Shown: positions 26,024 through 36,583, numbered from the stretch's first letter. The stretch: 64,000 nucleotides of DNA from Rikenellaceae bacterium (GCA_015059905.1 SUZN01000005.1:62001-126000); one strand, 5' to 3'. Made by a program: numbers and translations. The notes: generated by a model not told the origin, from the letters alone.

Positions 26024-26413
26024 TTATACACGACGGCGGTTAGGAGCACGGCAGCCATTGTGTGGCAGTGGAGTAACGTCGATGATCTCCATTACCTCGA
26101 TACCTGCACCGTGAATAGTACGTACTGCACTCTCACGACCCTGACCAGGACCCTTAACATAAACCTTAACCTTGCGCAAGCCCATATCGTAAGCAACCTT
26201 GGCGCAATCTGCAGCGGCAGTCTGCGCAGCATAGGGAGTATTCTTCTTTGAGCCACGGAAACCCATCTTACCTGCTGATGACCAGCTGATAACCTCGCCA
26301 ACCTCGTTGGTGATGGTGATGATAACGTTGTTGAAGGTAGAGTGTACGAAAGCCATACCAACGGCACCAACCTTAACAACCTTCTTCTTAACTGTTCCTG
26401 TTTTCTTTGCCAT
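26024..26413 (-). CDS. rpsK: Ribosomal protein S11
   Basis: A small-subunit platform protein of 129 residues, the same length as in E. coli. It has the family motifs [16 protein letters not shown] and [15 protein letters not shown]. It sits 16 bp after rpsM; rpsD follows 67 bp further on. Confidence 0.98.
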   Translation of the reverse strand: MAKKTGTVKKKVVKVGAVGMAFVHSTFNNVIITITNEVGEVISWSSAGKMGFRGSKKNTPYAAQTAAADCAKVAYDMGLRKVKVYVKGPGQGRESAVRTIHGAGIEVMEIIDVTPLPHNGCRAPNRRRV

Positions 26414-26429
26414 AATAACTTCCTATTTA

Positions 26430-26810
26430 TTACTTCGTTGCCTTTTTCTTGTTTGCTACTGTCTTCTTGCGACCCTTACGTGTACGAGCGTTGTTCTTTG
26501 TGCTCTGACCACGAACAGGAAGACCAAGACGGTGACGGATACCGCGGTAGCAACCGATATCCATCAATCGCTTGATGTTGAGCTGTACGATAGAACGGCA
26601 CTCGCCCTCTACCTTCAAGCCCATCTCGGCAATTGTTGAACGGATTGCACCGACCTGATCGTCAGTCCAGTCGCTTACTTTTACATCCTCGCTGATGCCT
26701 GCTGCTGCGAGGATCTTGCTCGCCGTGCTACGACCAATACCGTAAATATAGGTAAGACCGATCACGCCGCGCTTGTTTTTTGGTAAATCTACACCAACTA
26801 TACGTGCCAT
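26430..26810 (-). CDS. rpsM: Ribosomal protein S13
   Basis: A 30S head protein that contacts the large subunit and P-site tRNA. It is 126 residues. It has the signature [17 protein letters not shown] and the conserved C-terminal [18 protein letters not shown], followed by a basic tail. Confidence 0.98.
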   Translation of the reverse strand: MARIVGVDLPKNKRGVIGLTYIYGIGRSTASKILAAAGISEDVKVSDWTDDQVGAIRSTIAEMGLKVEGECRSIVQLNIKRLMDIGCYRGIRHRLGLPVRGQSTKNNARTRKGRKKTVANKKKATK

Positions 26811-26841
26811 AAATTCTTTACTTTAATTAATCGTTTGAATA

Positions 26842-26958
26842 TTACCCTTGGCGCATTTTGAACTTTGGATTCTTCTTGCAGATCACATACAACTTACCCT
26901 TACGGCGTACGATCTTGCAATCCTCGCTTCTCTTCTTGATTGATGCTTTTACTTTCAT
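26842..26958 (-). CDS. rpmJ: Ribosomal protein L36 (zinc ligands lost)
   Basis: A 38-codon gene, the standard L36 length, between infA and rpsM. It begins [20 protein letters not shown]. The classical zinc set C11, C14, C27, H33 is reduced here: position 11 is Ser and position 33 is Phe, while C14 and C27 remain. The protein therefore probably does not bind zinc. The gene is too short for most gene finders but context and sequence are clear. Confidence 0.95.
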   Translation of the reverse strand: MKVKASIKKRSEDCKIVRRKGKLYVICKKNPKFKMRQG

Positions 26959-26977
26959 AATTTTCAAGCAATCTTAA

Positions 26978-27196
26978 TTATTTGTACCTAAAGGATATGC
27001 GACCCTTACTCAAATCGTAGGGGGTCATCTCCACTTTGACCTTATCACCTGGCAAGATCTTGATATAGTGCATACGCATCTTACCAGAGATATGAGCCGT
27101 GATAACGTGTCCGTTATCCAATTCGACACGGAACATAGCGTTTGACAACGCCTCGATGATGGTTCCGTCTCGTTCAATAGCAGTTTGTTTTGCCAT
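26978..27196 (-). CDS. infA: Translation initiation factor IF-1
   Basis: A 72-residue OB-fold protein that binds the ribosomal A site during initiation. Length is identical to E. coli. It has the motifs [21 protein letters not shown] and [17 protein letters not shown]. It lies 11 bp after map and 19 bp before rpmJ, the usual order. Confidence 0.98.
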   Translation of the reverse strand: MAKQTAIERDGTIIEALSNAMFRVELDNGHVITAHISGKMRMHYIKILPGDKVKVEMTPYDLSKGRISFRYK

Positions 27197-27207
27197 AGAG
27201 TCTTTGC

Positions 27208-27984
27208 TTACTTATTGTTAAGTGCCTGTTCGATTATATTAAAGTCTGTCAACACGTCTGCTCCATCGCGGCGGACTGCCACTGCATACTCGAAGTGGGC
27301 TGATGGTTTGCGGTCTTTGGTTCTAACCGTCCAACCGTCCTTCTCGAATACTACTGCCTTCGTTCCCATATTGATCATAGGCTCGATGCAGATAACCATA
27401 CCCTCCTTCAGCAGCGGACCCCTGCCTCTTGCGCCGTAGTTGGGCACCTCGGGATCTTCGTGCATTTTTCGTCCCAAGCCGTGTCCAATCAGTTCGCGCA
27501 CTACGCCGTAGCCAAAGCTCTCGGCGTAAGACTGCACAGCTGCCGATATGTCGCCTATGCGATTACCAGCCTTCGCCTGTGCCGCACCTCTACGAAGAGC
27601 TTCTTTGGTGACCTCCAGAAGTTGGCGTGCCTCTTTGCTAACCTCTCCTACGGCAAACGTATATGCCGAATCACCAACAAACCCCTTCATATATGTGCCC
27701 AAGTCCACTGACACGATGTCGCCCTCGCAGATGACTCTTGAGCCTGGGATACCGTGTACCACCTGCTCATTAACCGAGATACAAGCCGAAGCAGGATAGC
27801 CCTGATAACCCAGAAACGCTGGCACAGCGCCATTGTCGCGGATAAACTCGTCGGCTATACGATTGAGCTCACCTGTGGTGATGCCTGGGCGGATGTTCTT
27901 ACCAACCTCGGCAAGCGCACGGCTCACCAGGATGTTGTTCTCGCGCAGAATCTCAATCTCTTCGTCGGTTTTCAGATAAATCAT
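27208..27984 (-). CDS. map: Methionine aminopeptidase, type I
   Basis: This enzyme removes the initiator methionine from new proteins. The start was placed at ATG 27984 ([13 protein letters not shown]), giving 258 residues, close to E. coli (264). An upstream GTG at 28092 in frame would add 36 non-conserved residues and is not favoured. Metal ligands are SVDLGTY (Asp), FVGDSAYTF (Asp), [11 protein letters not shown] (His), CIEPMI (Glu) and AHFEYAVAV (Glu). It lies between secY and infA as in many bacteria. Confidence 0.95.
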   Translation of the reverse strand: MIYLKTDEEIEILRENNILVSRALAEVGKNIRPGITTGELNRIADEFIRDNGAVPAFLGYQGYPASACISVNEQVVHGIPGSRVICEGDIVSVDLGTYMKGFVGDSAYTFAVGEVSKEARQLLEVTKEALRRGAAQAKAGNRIGDISAAVQSYAESFGYGVVRELIGHGLGRKMHEDPEVPNYGARGRGPLLKEGMVICIEPMINMGTKAVVFEKDGWTVRTKDRKPSAHFEYAVAVRRDGADVLTDFNIIEQALNNK

Positions 27985-28151
27985 CTTTGTGTTGCTTTTT
28001 TGTTTGCTGCGCACCGCTACCGATTCGCTCGTCGGGCTGTTGCGGAAATCTCCCGCTTGCACCTGAATAGCCACCTCGCGGCGCGCGCTCACATCTTTAA
28101 TATCTTACAGACTACCGATTTTTAATCTCTCAATCTACAATCGGTGACTCA

Positions 28152-29519
28152 TTAACGACCCTGAATACGTCCAGTCTTCATAAGACCGTCATAGTGACGC
28201 ATCAACAGGTAGCTCTCAATCTGCTTCAGAGTGTCGAGAACAACACCCACCATAATCAGCAATGATGTACCGCCATAGAAATAAGCGAACTGCTGCTGAA
28301 CGCCCAAGAACTTCATAGCAAGACCTGGCATAATAGCCACCAGCGCCAAGAAGATTGAGCCTGGAAGAGTGATTCTCGTCATAATGGTGTCGATATAGCT
28401 TACGGTCTGCTTACCTGGCTTAACGCCTGGGATGAAGCCACCGTTACGCTTCATATCGTCTGCCATCATTTGAGGGTTGATGATAATCGCTGTGTAGAAA
28501 TAAGTGAAGGCGATTACCAACGCAGCAAGTGTAAAGTTGTACCAGAAGCCCTGCATATTTGAGAATGCGCCCTGCAAGCCAGGGATGAAGGCTGGAATCA
28601 TAACAAGTGCCTGTGCGAAGATGATAGGCATTACGTTTGCAGCATTCATCTTCAGTGGAATGTACTGACGTACACCACCGTACTGCTTGTTACCAACGAT
28701 ACGCTTTGCATACTGTACAGGCACCTTGCGGACAGCCTGGATTACAGCAATTGATACCATAAACACCAAGAACAGTAGGGCAAGCTCTACAACGAACATA
28801 ATCAGTGAGCCAGTCGAAGTGCTGACGCGAGCTGTGAACTCTGCGAGCAGCGCCTGAGGCAGACGAGCTACAATACCGATCATGATGATCATTGACACAC
28901 CGTTACCGATGCCCTTGTCCGTAATACGCTCACCGAGCCACATGGTAAACATTGTACCTGCGATGAGGATAACTGTCGCATAGGCGAAGAAGTAGAATGT
29001 ACCACCATAAACGAATGCCTGTGGCATCTGCATATGGAGGTTGGCTACGTATGCAGGACCCTGGATGCACAATACACCGATGGTCAGCAGACGTGTCCAC
29101 TGGTTCATCTTGCGGCGACCACTCTCACCCTCCTTCTGCAACTTCTGAACTGCTGGCACCATAATACCGAGCAGCTGAATGATGATCGAAGCGGTGATGT
29201 ATGGCATTACACCGAGTGCCAGGATGGCTGCATTGGCAAATGCACCACCAGAGAATACGTCGAGCAAGCCAAGCAAGGCGTTGCTATCCATCTGGTTTGC
29301 CAATGCCGAATCAGTACCCAACATATTTGGGTTGATACCCGGTATTACCACAAAACAGCCCAAACGATATACAAGCAGAAGACCGATTGTGTAGAACACA
29401 CGCTTGCGGAGCTCCTCAATCTTGTATATGTTTTTCAATGTTTCAACGAGTTTTTTGTTGGTTGCAAGCAGCAGAATGATGACCGCTACTAACACACCAG
29501 CAATAACATAACCGTTCAT
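28152..29519 (-). CDS. secY: Protein translocase subunit SecY
   Basis: The central membrane pore of the Sec translocon, with ten predicted membrane spans over 455 residues. Motifs include YRLGCFVVIPGINP in the first span and plug region, and the cytosolic loop QYAKRIVGNKQYGG. The C-terminal cytoplasmic tail ends YDGLMKTGRIQGR. A 167-bp gap to map contains an ACCGATT/AATCGGT stem (28115-28146). Confidence 0.97.
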   Translation of the reverse strand: MNGYVIAGVLVAVIILLLATNKKLVETLKNIYKIEELRKRVFYTIGLLLVYRLGCFVVIPGINPNMLGTDSALANQMDSNALLGLLDVFSGGAFANAAILALGVMPYITASIIIQLLGIMVPAVQKLQKEGESGRRKMNQWTRLLTIGVLCIQGPAYVANLHMQMPQAFVYGGTFYFFAYATVILIAGTMFTMWLGERITDKGIGNGVSMIIMIGIVARLPQALLAEFTARVSTSTGSLIMFVVELALLFLVFMVSIAVIQAVRKVPVQYAKRIVGNKQYGGVRQYIPLKMNAANVMPIIFAQALVMIPAFIPGLQGAFSNMQGFWYNFTLAALVIAFTYFYTAIIINPQMMADDMKRNGGFIPGVKPGKQTVSYIDTIMTRITLPGSIFLALVAIMPGLAMKFLGVQQQFAYFYGGTSLLIMVGVVLDTLKQIESYLLMRHYDGLMKTGRIQGR

Positions 29520-29540
29520 ATTAGTTTCCTTTTATTAAGT

Positions 29541-29987
29541 TTACAACTTCTCTACACTACCACCAGCAGCTACGATAGCAGCCTCGGCGCTCTGTGAGAA
29601 TGCGTGAGCTGTAACGTTCAAAGACTTTGTTACGTTGCCGTTACCCAAGATCTTAACGCGGTCGTTACCCGAGATAAAACCTGCTGCAACCAAAGTCTCA
29701 ACATTGATTACTGTAAGCTCCTTCTTTGCTGCCAACTCCTCCAATGTAGAGAGATTGATTGGCTTGTACTCTACGCGCTTCAAGTTCTTGAAACCGAACT
29801 TTGGCAAGCGACGCTGCAAAGGCATCTGACCACCCTCGAAACCGAGCTTGCGTGAGTAACCAGAACGTGACTTGGCACCCTTCAAACCGCGAGTTGAGTA
29901 ACCGCCGTGACCTGAACCAGCACCGCGACCCACGCGCTTGTCGTGGTGAGTAGCACCCTTGGCGGGCTTCAAATTATTGAGTTCCAT
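29541..29987 (-). CDS. rplO: Ribosomal protein L15
   Basis: A large-subunit assembly protein of 148 residues. It begins MELNNLKPAKGATHHDKRVGRG, followed by the flexible Gly/Arg-rich stretch GSGHGGYSTRGLKGAKSRSG that threads into 23S rRNA. It lies between rpmD and secY in the spc order. Confidence 0.97.
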   Translation of the reverse strand: MELNNLKPAKGATHHDKRVGRGAGSGHGGYSTRGLKGAKSRSGYSRKLGFEGGQMPLQRRLPKFGFKNLKRVEYKPINLSTLEELAAKKELTVINVETLVAAGFISGNDRVKILGNGNVTKSLNVTAHAFSQSAEAAIVAAGGSVEKL

Positions 29988-30014
29988 CTTCTGAAATTCT
30001 TTTTGTGGTTAAAC

Positions 30015-30197
30015 TTATTTTACCTCCTCAACTACTACGAGGTGCTTCACGCGCTCGATCATACCCTTGATGATTACTGAGTCGCTGTGCTCTACGCTCT
30101 GGTTAATCTTGCGAAGACCCAAAGCTGCGAGATTCTTGCGCTGCTGCGCTGTTGTGCCAATCTGGCTACGAACCTGAGTGATTTTCAACTTTGCCAT
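30015..30197 (-). CDS. rpmD: Ribosomal protein L30
   Basis: A 60-residue large-subunit protein starting MAKLKITQVRSQIG. An ATG six bases upstream (30203) would add two residues and is less likely. It has the family core RSQIGTTAQQRKNLAALGLRKI. It lies between rpsE and rplO. Confidence 0.96.
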   Translation of the reverse strand: MAKLKITQVRSQIGTTAQQRKNLAALGLRKINQSVEHSDSVIIKGMIERVKHLVVVEEVK

Positions 30198-30211
30198 TGT
30201 CATTCAATAAA

Positions 30212-30730
30212 TTAACCGTTAAACACCTTATTCATTGAGATACCGCGTACCTGGGCTACGCTACGTGCGTCACGCAACTCGCAAAGTGCACCTACTGTTG
30301 CCTTAACCAAGTTGTGTGGGTTAGATGAACCCTTGCTCTTCGCAAGCACGTTCTTAACACCTACTGACTCCAACACTGCACGCATCGCACCACCTGCGAT
30401 GATACCTGTACCAGGAGCTGCTGGGCGAATCATAACCTCTGAACCGCTGTAACGCATCTCCTGCTTGTGAGGAATTGTACCGTTGATTACAGGAATCTTA
30501 ACCAGATTCTTCTTTGCATCCTCTACACCCTTAGCGATAGCCGATGTAACCTCCGATGCCTTACCAAGACCGTAGCCTACAACACCGTTCTCGTTACCTA
30601 CTACGACAATTGCTGAGAAGGTAAATGTACGACCTCCCTTTGTTACCTTTGTAACGCGGTTGATAGCTACCAATCTATCCTTGAGCTCCAGGTCGCTTGT
30701 ACGAACTTTCTTTACATTTGTATTTGACAT
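30212..30730 (-). CDS. rpsE: Ribosomal protein S5
   Basis: A small-subunit protein at the mRNA entry site, important for decoding accuracy and helicase activity. It is 172 residues. It has the double-stranded-RNA-type domain [26 protein letters not shown] and the C-terminal domain [21 protein letters not shown]. It lies 5 bp after rplR. Confidence 0.98.
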   Translation of the reverse strand: MSNTNVKKVRTSDLELKDRLVAINRVTKVTKGGRTFTFSAIVVVGNENGVVGYGLGKASEVTSAIAKGVEDAKKNLVKIPVINGTIPHKQEMRYSGSEVMIRPAAPGTGIIAGGAMRAVLESVGVKNVLAKSKGSSNPHNLVKATVGALCELRDARSVAQVRGISMNKVFNG

Positions 30731-30735
30731 ATCGC

Positions 30736-31098
30736 TTAGAATTTAAGACCACCCTCACGAGCGGCGTCTGCCAACATTTTTACTCTACCGTGGTACAGGT
30801 AACCGTTACGGTCGAACGCAACTGCCTGGATACCCTTCTCGATTGCACGCTGTGCTGCCAGCTTACCTACCAAGGCTGCAATCTCACACTTGTTCTTGCC
30901 TGCTGCCTCGGCTGCTACCTCCTTATCGAGTGAAGAAGCTGTTGCCAAAGTTACACCTGCAAGGTCATCAATAAACTGAACGTAAATCTGCTTGTTTGAG
31001 CGGAATACGGTCATACGAGGCTGCTCGGGCGTACCGTTTACGATCTTACGGATACGCATCTTGATCCTCTCTCTTCTTTCTATCTTTGTTAATGACAT
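30736..31098 (-). CDS. rplR: Ribosomal protein L18
   Basis: A 5S rRNA-binding protein of 120 residues. It has the motifs [18 protein letters not shown] and [26 protein letters not shown]. It stands between rplF and rpsE. Confidence 0.98.
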   Translation of the reverse strand: MSLTKIERRERIKMRIRKIVNGTPEQPRMTVFRSNKQIYVQFIDDLAGVTLATASSLDKEVAAEAAGKNKCEIAALVGKLAAQRAIEKGIQAVAFDRNGYLYHGRVKMLADAAREGGLKF

Positions 31099-31116
31099 AA
31101 TGCTTGACTTATTTTA

Positions 31117-31698
31117 CTATTTTGATGCAGACTTACCAGCCTTACGACGGATAACCTCACCAACAAACTTAATACCCTTACCCTTGTATGGCTCTGGCTT
31201 ACGCAATGAGCGAATCTTTGCAGCAACCTGACCTACCAACTGCTTGTCAACTGACTTGAGTGTGAGGATAGGGTTACCCTTCTTCTCTGTTACTGCTGTT
31301 GCCTGAACCTCAGCTGGAAGCTGGATTGCGATGTCGTGTGAGTAACCAAGACCCAACATCAACAAACCATCCTTAACCTCAGCCTTGAAACCAACACCTA
31401 CCAACTCCTGCTTGATCTCGTATCCCTTTGATACGCCGATAACCATGTTGTTGATGAGTGCGCGGTACAAGCCGTGCATTGAACGATGACGTGGCTGGTT
31501 TGTAGGACGTGTAACCAAAACGGCTGCAAGCTCCTTACCCTCCTTGTCTGTGTGGGTGCCAACCTCTACCTTAATGTCTGAATCAACCTTCTGACTCAGT
31601 GTACCAAGTGGCCCTTTCACGCTTACCGTGTTGTCTGCTGCAACCTCTACGGTTACGCCTGCAGGTAAGATTACAGGTAATTTACCAATTCTTGACAT
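31117..31698 (-). CDS. rplF: Ribosomal protein L6
   Basis: A large-subunit protein near the factor-binding site. It begins MSRIGKLPVILPAGV and ends with the conserved PEPYKGKGIKFVGEVIRRKAGK. At 193 residues it is longer than E. coli (177), mostly through loop insertions. Confidence 0.97.
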   Translation of the reverse strand: MSRIGKLPVILPAGVTVEVAADNTVSVKGPLGTLSQKVDSDIKVEVGTHTDKEGKELAAVLVTRPTNQPRHRSMHGLYRALINNMVIGVSKGYEIKQELVGVGFKAEVKDGLLMLGLGYSHDIAIQLPAEVQATAVTEKKGNPILTLKSVDKQLVGQVAAKIRSLRKPEPYKGKGIKFVGEVIRRKAGKSASK

Positions 31699-31739
31699 TT
31701 CTTCTTTGATTTTTAGTTAATTAATGCTTGAGACACTGA

Positions 31740-32138
31740 TTAGTAGATGTAGCACAATACCTCACCACCTACGTTCTCCTTGCGAGCCTTAGCGTCGGTC
31801 ATGATACCCTTTGATGTTGAGAGGATGGCGATACCCAAACCGTTCAACACGCGTGGCATAGACTCTACCGATGCGTACTGGCGCAAACCTGGACGGCTAA
31901 CGCGCTTAAGGTTCTTGATTGCGTTTACCTTGGTTGCTGCGTCCCACTTCAGAGCGATCTTGATTGTAGGGTGACCCTTCTCGTCTGTGTCGAACTTGTA
32001 GGCCAAGATGTAGCCCTGCTCGTAGAGAATCTTTGTGATCTCTCGCTTAATTTTTGAGCCAGGAGCTTCAACCACCTTGTGGTTGGCTTTCACTGCGTTT
32101 CTAATTCGAGTTAGAAAATCCGCGATTGGATCTGTCAT
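31740..32138 (-). CDS. rpsH: Ribosomal protein S8
   Basis: A central 30S assembly protein of 132 residues. It has [16 protein letters not shown] at the start and the RNA-binding end [31 protein letters not shown]. In other bacteria S8 feedback-regulates the spc operon. It is separated from rpsN by nearly 790 bp of non-coding DNA with a candidate promoter, so here it appears to begin a new transcription unit. Confidence 0.97.
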   Translation of the reverse strand: MTDPIADFLTRIRNAVKANHKVVEAPGSKIKREITKILYEQGYILAYKFDTDEKGHPTIKIALKWDAATKVNAIKNLKRVSRPGLRQYASVESMPRVLNGLGIAILSTSKGIMTDAKARKENVGGEVLCYIY

Positions 32139-32242
32139 AATGAATTAAAAGTTAAAAATTAATAATTTGGTTAATATTTACGCCTAAAGGGTTCATCCTC
32201 AACAGACTCGCCCTCGTGGCAACACTTTCTGTAAAATGCGCG

Positions 32243-32275
32243 CAAATATACGCAAAAAATTCCAAAAATTCGCAA
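32243..32275 (-). promoter_or_regulatory. Candidate promoter of the rpsH-rplQ segment
   Basis: On the minus strand TATATTTG (32250-32243) is a full -7 match. A TTG (32275-32273) lies 22 bp upstream, one base beyond the usual spacing. The leader to rpsH would be about 95 nt. Confidence 0.5.
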
Positions 32276-32763
32276 CTAACTGCTTATTATTAGGCTTTTA
32301 CGGCTCTTTTTGCGAAAAAATAACATTATGGTAACATTCGACCACAGCATTTTCCACGAAAAACCTCCAGCTATCGCTCCACATACGCCCCTTACTCACG
32401 GACACAACAAAAGAAGTAACCGAAGCCGCCGAGCGACCCTGCCACAACTCTTGTCACTGTCAAGGTAGGTAAGAGAGCAATGTATCAGCTACATAAGCAC
32501 ACTACGAACATTGAAAGTGTAACTCGATGCCTAACCCTTTCTGTCGCACCCTCGCCGAGAAGTTACCACCACCAGGCGGCACTTTCCCCGACAAGAGTCG
32601 CCACATATTCGGGACTCTGCATCAGTATAGAACTCACGTTTGTTGTTATACCTATATATATAACATCGGCACCGAAGCACCTACAAAGATTGAGTTCTTA
32701 ATCAATTCGGTTAGTCAGAGGGTATCTACCCATTACGATGCCCATACACAGCAGCTCACCGCT

Positions 32764-32826
32764 TCTGTCGTTTGGCACCCTGCCCCTATAATCTGGCACC
32801 CTGCTTCTGTCATTTGGCACCCTGAC
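32764..32826. repeat. Three 21-bp tandem repeats
   Basis: The core GGCACCCTG recurs at 32774, 32795 and 32816, exactly 21 bp apart, within units of the form CTGTCATTTGGCACCCTGAC with variation in the first half. Confidence 0.8.
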
Positions 32827-32885
32827 CCACCTTGATCCAACGGGGTTAGGCTGTTGCCTTCCGCACGTTGAGATGATAATAAAAT

Positions 32886-32917
32886 GTCGCCTGGGGCGGC
32901 TCTCCCGCCCCTGCGAC
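32886..32917 (-). terminator. Strong hairpin terminator directly after rpsN
   Basis: On the minus strand GTCGCAGGGGCGG pairs with CCGCCCCAGGCGAC around a 4-5 nt loop and is followed by ATTTTATTAT. It begins 10 bp past the rpsN stop. The T run is broken by A, so efficiency is uncertain. Confidence 0.65.
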
Positions 32918-32927
32918 ACGATAGCTA

Positions 32928-33224
32928 CTACCAGCTAGCCTTCTTCACACCTGGGATCAGACCGTTTGATGCCATCTCACGGAACTGAATACGGCTGATA
33001 CCGAACTGGCGCATATAACCCTTTGGACGACCTGTCAGCTTGCAACGGTTGTGCTGACGGATAGGGTTAGAGTTGCGTGGCAACTTTGAGAGGGCAATCC
33101 AAGCCTCCTCGTGATCTATCTCGCCTGCCTTCAACTGTGCAGCGATCTCCTCACGCTTGTGAGCGTAACGGTTTGCAAGCTTTACACGCTTTACCTCGCG
33201 TGCCTTCATTGATTCCTTTGCCAT
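32928..33224 (-). CDS. rpsN: Ribosomal protein S14, zinc-free type
   Basis: A 30S head protein of 98 residues. It has the end motif [30 protein letters not shown] and [11 protein letters not shown] before it. No CxxC pairs are present, so it is the long zinc-independent form. It is the last gene before the interruption of the spc operon and overlies a hairpin terminator just past its stop. Confidence 0.97.
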   Translation of the reverse strand: MAKESMKAREVKRVKLANRYAHKREEIAAQLKAGEIDHEEAWIALSKLPRNSNPIRQHNRCKLTGRPKGYMRQFGISRIQFREMASNGLIPGVKKASW

Positions 33225-33227
33225 ATC

Positions 33228-33791
33228 CTACTGGTTATTCTTTTTAGCGTTCTTAAATGGCAGACCGAACTCACGCAACAGGGCGTAACCCTCTGCATCG
33301 GTGTTTGCCGTAGTTACGAAAGTGATCTCCATACCGAAAATCTTTGTGATCTTGTCGATATCGATCTCTGGGAAGATGATCTGCTCGGTGATACCCAATG
33401 TGTAGTTACCGCGACCATCGAACTTCTCGTTGATACCCTTGAAGTCACGAACGCGAGGCATAGCCACAGCGATCAAACGCTCCAAGAACTCGTACATACG
33501 CTCACCACGAAGTGTCACGCGAACACCGATAGGCATACCCTTACGCAACTTGAAGTTAGAGATATCCTTTCTTGACTTTGTCTGAACTGCCTTCTGACCT
33601 GTGATCTGAGTAAGCTCTGCCTGTGCAATATCGATAAGCTTCTTATCAGCTACTGCCTGACCCATACCCTGGTTAACCACGATCTTCTCGAGCTTTGGAC
33701 ACTGCATTACGCTAGTGTAGCCAAACTCCTTCATAAGAGCAGGAACGATCTGCTCCTTGTACTGTGTTTTGAGTGTTGGTACGTATGCCAT
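33228..33791 (-). CDS. rplE: Ribosomal protein L5
   Basis: A 5S rRNA-binding protein of 187 residues. It has the family motifs [38 protein letters not shown] and [17 protein letters not shown]. Its start overlaps the rplX stop by one base, indicating tight coupling. Confidence 0.98.
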   Translation of the reverse strand: MAYVPTLKTQYKEQIVPALMKEFGYTSVMQCPKLEKIVVNQGMGQAVADKKLIDIAQAELTQITGQKAVQTKSRKDISNFKLRKGMPIGVRVTLRGERMYEFLERLIAVAMPRVRDFKGINEKFDGRGNYTLGITEQIIFPEIDIDKITKIFGMEITFVTTANTDAEGYALLREFGLPFKNAKKNNQ

Positions 33792-34114
33792 TATTTGATC
33801 TCCTCTCCTGACTTTTTAGCGTAACGAACTAATTTACCATTTGCATTTGCCTTGCGACCGATGCGAGTAGGCTTGCCACTCTTTGGGTCGAGCACCTGCA
33901 AGTTAGAGATGTGAATCGGAGCCTCCTGCTCGATGATTCCACCCTGGGGATTCTGTGCATTAGGCTTTGTAGCCTTCTTGCTCATATTAACGCCCTCGAC
34001 GATAGCGCGCTGCTTCTGCGCATCTACCTTCAGGACCTTACCCTGCTGACCTTTGTTGTCACCAGCGTTTACGTAAACCACGTCCCCTTTCTTAATATGT
34101 AACTTAACTGACAT
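33791..34114 (-). CDS. rplX: Ribosomal protein L24
   Basis: An early 50S assembly initiator of 107 residues. It contains a KOW motif near the N-terminus ([23 protein letters not shown]). It overlaps rplE by one base and follows rplN by 21 bp. Confidence 0.98.
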   Translation of the reverse strand: MSVKLHIKKGDVVYVNAGDNKGQQGKVLKVDAQKQRAIVEGVNMSKKATKPNAQNPQGGIIEQEAPIHISNLQVLDPKSGKPTRIGRKANANGKLVRYAKKSGEEIK

Positions 34115-34135
34115 CTTTCTACTGTGTTTTTAATA

Positions 34136-34501
34136 TTACAATACTTCAGGTGCCAATGAGATGATCTTCATATACTGATCACGCAACTCACGAGCTACGG
34201 GACCAAAGATACGAGTACCACGCATCTCACCCTGGTTGTTAAGGAGAACTACGGCGTTATCGTCAAAACGAATGTATGAACCATTCGCACGGCGAATCTC
34301 CTTGGTTGTTCTAACTACCACCGCCTTTGAAACGGCGCCCTTCTTTACGTCGCCCGAAGGAGAAGCGCTCTTCACCGTCACGACGATCTTATCGCCGATA
34401 GAGGCGTAGCGACGCTTTGTTCCGCCAAGCACGCGGATGCAAAGAACCTCCTTCGCACCGCTGTTGTCTGCTACTACGAGTCTGCTTTCTTGCTGTATCA
34501 T
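34136..34501 (-). CDS. rplN: Ribosomal protein L14
   Basis: A 50S protein at the subunit interface, 121 residues. It has [19 protein letters not shown] at the start and [14 protein letters not shown] near the end. It lies 2 bp after rpsQ. Confidence 0.98.
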   Translation of the reverse strand: MIQQESRLVVADNSGAKEVLCIRVLGGTKRRYASIGDKIVVTVKSASPSGDVKKGAVSKAVVVRTTKEIRRANGSYIRFDDNAVVLLNNQGEMRGTRIFGPVARELRDQYMKIISLAPEVL

Positions 34502-34503
34502 AA

Positions 34504-34758
34504 CTACTTCGCTCTTTCAATGATTTGTACTAATCTCCAACGCTTGGTTTTGCTCAAGGGGCGGGTCTCCATAATGCGAACTGTGTCGCCCTCCTTTACA
34601 GACTCATCCAGACACTCTGCAACGAACTTTGTTGTCTTGTTCTGGAACTTACCGTAGATGGGGTGCTTAACCTTACGCTCTACTGCAACCACAATGGTCT
34701 TCTCCATTTTGTTGCTGACAACCAACCCAATACGCTCTTTTCTAAGATTTCTTTCCAT
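34504..34758 (-). CDS. rpsQ: Ribosomal protein S17
   Basis: An OB-fold 16S rRNA-binding protein of 84 residues, equal to E. coli. It has the motifs [27 protein letters not shown] and the end [19 protein letters not shown]. It is 8 bp after rpmC. Confidence 0.98.
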   Translation of the reverse strand: MERNLRKERIGLVVSNKMEKTIVVAVERKVKHPIYGKFQNKTTKFVAECLDESVKEGDTVRIMETRPLSKTKRWRLVQIIERAK

Positions 34759-34766
34759 AGTGGTAA

Positions 34767-34958
34767 TTATTTAGCGGTCTTTTGACGCAGGATTGTCAGC
34801 ATACGAGCTATATCTCTGCGAGATTTCTTAATAATTGAAGGATTCTCTACAGGTGATACTGCGTGCTGCACCTTCAAAGTAGCGAGCTTCGCCTTCTCTG
34901 ACTCGATGCGCTCCTGCAGATCCTGAATTGACATATCCTTTATTTCAGCACTTTTCAT
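34767..34958 (-). CDS. rpmC: Ribosomal protein L29
   Basis: A 63-residue two-helix protein at the exit tunnel, the same length as in E. coli. It starts [20 protein letters not shown] and ends [17 protein letters not shown]. It lies between rplP and rpsQ. Confidence 0.97.
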   Translation of the reverse strand: MKSAEIKDMSIQDLQERIESEKAKLATLKVQHAVSPVENPSIIKKSRRDIARMLTILRQKTAK

Positions 34959-34978
34959 TTGTCTTGTTGTCTTAAAGA

Positions 34979-35398
<420 letters not shown>

Positions 35399-35426
35399 AA
35401 TTGTCTTTTCGCTTAAAAGGTCCTAC

Positions 35427-36161
35427 TTACTTATTGTTATTTCTTCTCTTGCGGGGTGCGCCCTTGCCGCCTCGGTGCTGCTGTGAGCCACCCTGCTGCT
35501 GTGACGCTGCGCCCTGAATCTCGAACAAGTCGCGCTTGCCATACACTGTACCGTGACAGATCCATGTCTTGATACCGAGGATACCTACCTTGGTAAGTGC
35601 CTCTGCCAAGCAGTAATCTACATCTGCACGGAATGTGTGCAATGGAATACGACCCTCCTTTATGGTCTCTGAGCGAGCCATCTCGGCACCGCCTACACGA
35701 CCAGAGATCTGAACCTTGATACCCTCGGCACCCATACGCATTGTTGATGCGATTGTGGTCTTGATTGCACGACGGTAAGATACACGACCCTCGAGCTGGC
35801 GAGCGATGTTGTTCGCTACGATAACTGCATCTACCTCTGGACGCTTGATCTCGAAGATGTTGATCTGAATCTCCTTACCTGTGAGCTTCTTCAACTCCTC
35901 CTTGAGCTTGTCAACCTCCTGACCGCCCTTACCGATGATGATACCTGGGCGTGCAGTTGAGATAGTTACTGTAACCAACTTGAGCGTACGCTCGATGATA
36001 ATCTTTGAAATACTTGCCTTTGCCAAACGGACATTCAAGTACTTACGAATCTTCGCGTCCTCTACCAATTTCTCTGAGAAATCGCGACCACCATACCAGT
36101 TAGAATCCCAACCTTTGATGATACCAAGACGGTTTGCTATTGGATTTACTTTCTGTCCCAT
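35427..36161 (-). CDS. rpsC: Ribosomal protein S3
   Basis: A protein of the mRNA entry channel, 244 residues. The KH domain includes [20 protein letters not shown]. The C-terminal domain includes GAEIARSE-type text ([27 protein letters not shown]). The last 30 residues are a Gln/Gly/Arg/Asn-rich tail not present in E. coli. It follows rplV by 4 bp. Confidence 0.98.
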   Translation of the reverse strand: MGQKVNPIANRLGIIKGWDSNWYGGRDFSEKLVEDAKIRKYLNVRLAKASISKIIIERTLKLVTVTISTARPGIIIGKGGQEVDKLKEELKKLTGKEIQINIFEIKRPEVDAVIVANNIARQLEGRVSYRRAIKTTIASTMRMGAEGIKVQISGRVGGAEMARSETIKEGRIPLHTFRADVDYCLAEALTKVGILGIKTWICHGTVYGKRDLFEIQGAASQQQGGSQQHRGGKGAPRKRRNNNK

Positions 36162-36165
36162 TTGT

Positions 36166-36576
36166 TTAGTTGTTTTCTGCAGTTACCATTTTATCTACTA
36201 CGATAGTCACGTGGTTTGAACGCTTACGGATACGGTGTGCGCGACCCTGTGGAGCTGGCTGAATACGCTTCAGCATACGACCACAATCAACAGTGATCTC
36301 CTTTACACACAGTGTAACGTCCTCCAGACGCTCGTTCTCGTTCTTTGCCTCCCAGTTTGCGATAGCTGACTTGAGCAGCTTCTCCAAACGGATAGATGCC
36401 TCCTTCTTTGAATAACGAAGGATACCCAGTGCCTTGTTAATCTCCACACCGCGAATGATGTCAGCAACGAGGCGCATCTTACGGGGTGAGGTAGGGCAGT
36501 CGCGCATAATCGCGATAGCCTTCTGCTTCTTTTCAGCCTTTAATTTCTCGGCTCTTATTGCTTTTCTTGCACCCAT
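36166..36576 (-). CDS. rplV: Ribosomal protein L22
   Basis: A tunnel-lining 50S protein of 136 residues. An N-terminal basic helix of about 25 residues extends it beyond the E. coli length (110). It has the family motifs [17 protein letters not shown] and the beta-hairpin end [22 protein letters not shown], which reaches the tunnel constriction. Confidence 0.97.
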   Translation of the reverse strand: MGARKAIRAEKLKAEKKQKAIAIMRDCPTSPRKMRLVADIIRGVEINKALGILRYSKKEASIRLEKLLKSAIANWEAKNENERLEDVTLCVKEITVDCGRMLKRIQPAPQGRAHRIRKRSNHVTIVVDKMVTAENN

Positions 36577-36583
36577 TGTCTAA

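Larger units (their letters stand above)
32139..32927. other. 789-bp non-coding interruption of the spc operon
   Basis: Between rpsN and rpsH, which are normally a few bases apart, lies a stretch with no convincing gene. It holds, in transcription order, a strong hairpin at 32886-32917, three 21-bp tandem repeats at about 32764-32826, unassigned sequence from 32300 to 32760, and a candidate promoter at 32243-32275. Short frames on both strands over the repeats arise because 21 is a multiple of three. Confidence 0.75.

Noticed and set aside
27985..28092. N-terminal 36-residue extension of methionine aminopeptidase
   Set aside because: The extension starts at GTG, is not conserved in the family, and the ATG at 27984 gives the usual length.
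32764..32826. CRISPR array
   Set aside because: The three 21-bp units are directly adjacent without spacers and no cas gene is in the window.
32480..32919. Frames of 73-102 codons on both strands in the rpsN-rpsH gap
   Set aside because: They run through 21-bp repeats, which keep all frames open, and show no protein-like pattern, start context or homology that I recognise.
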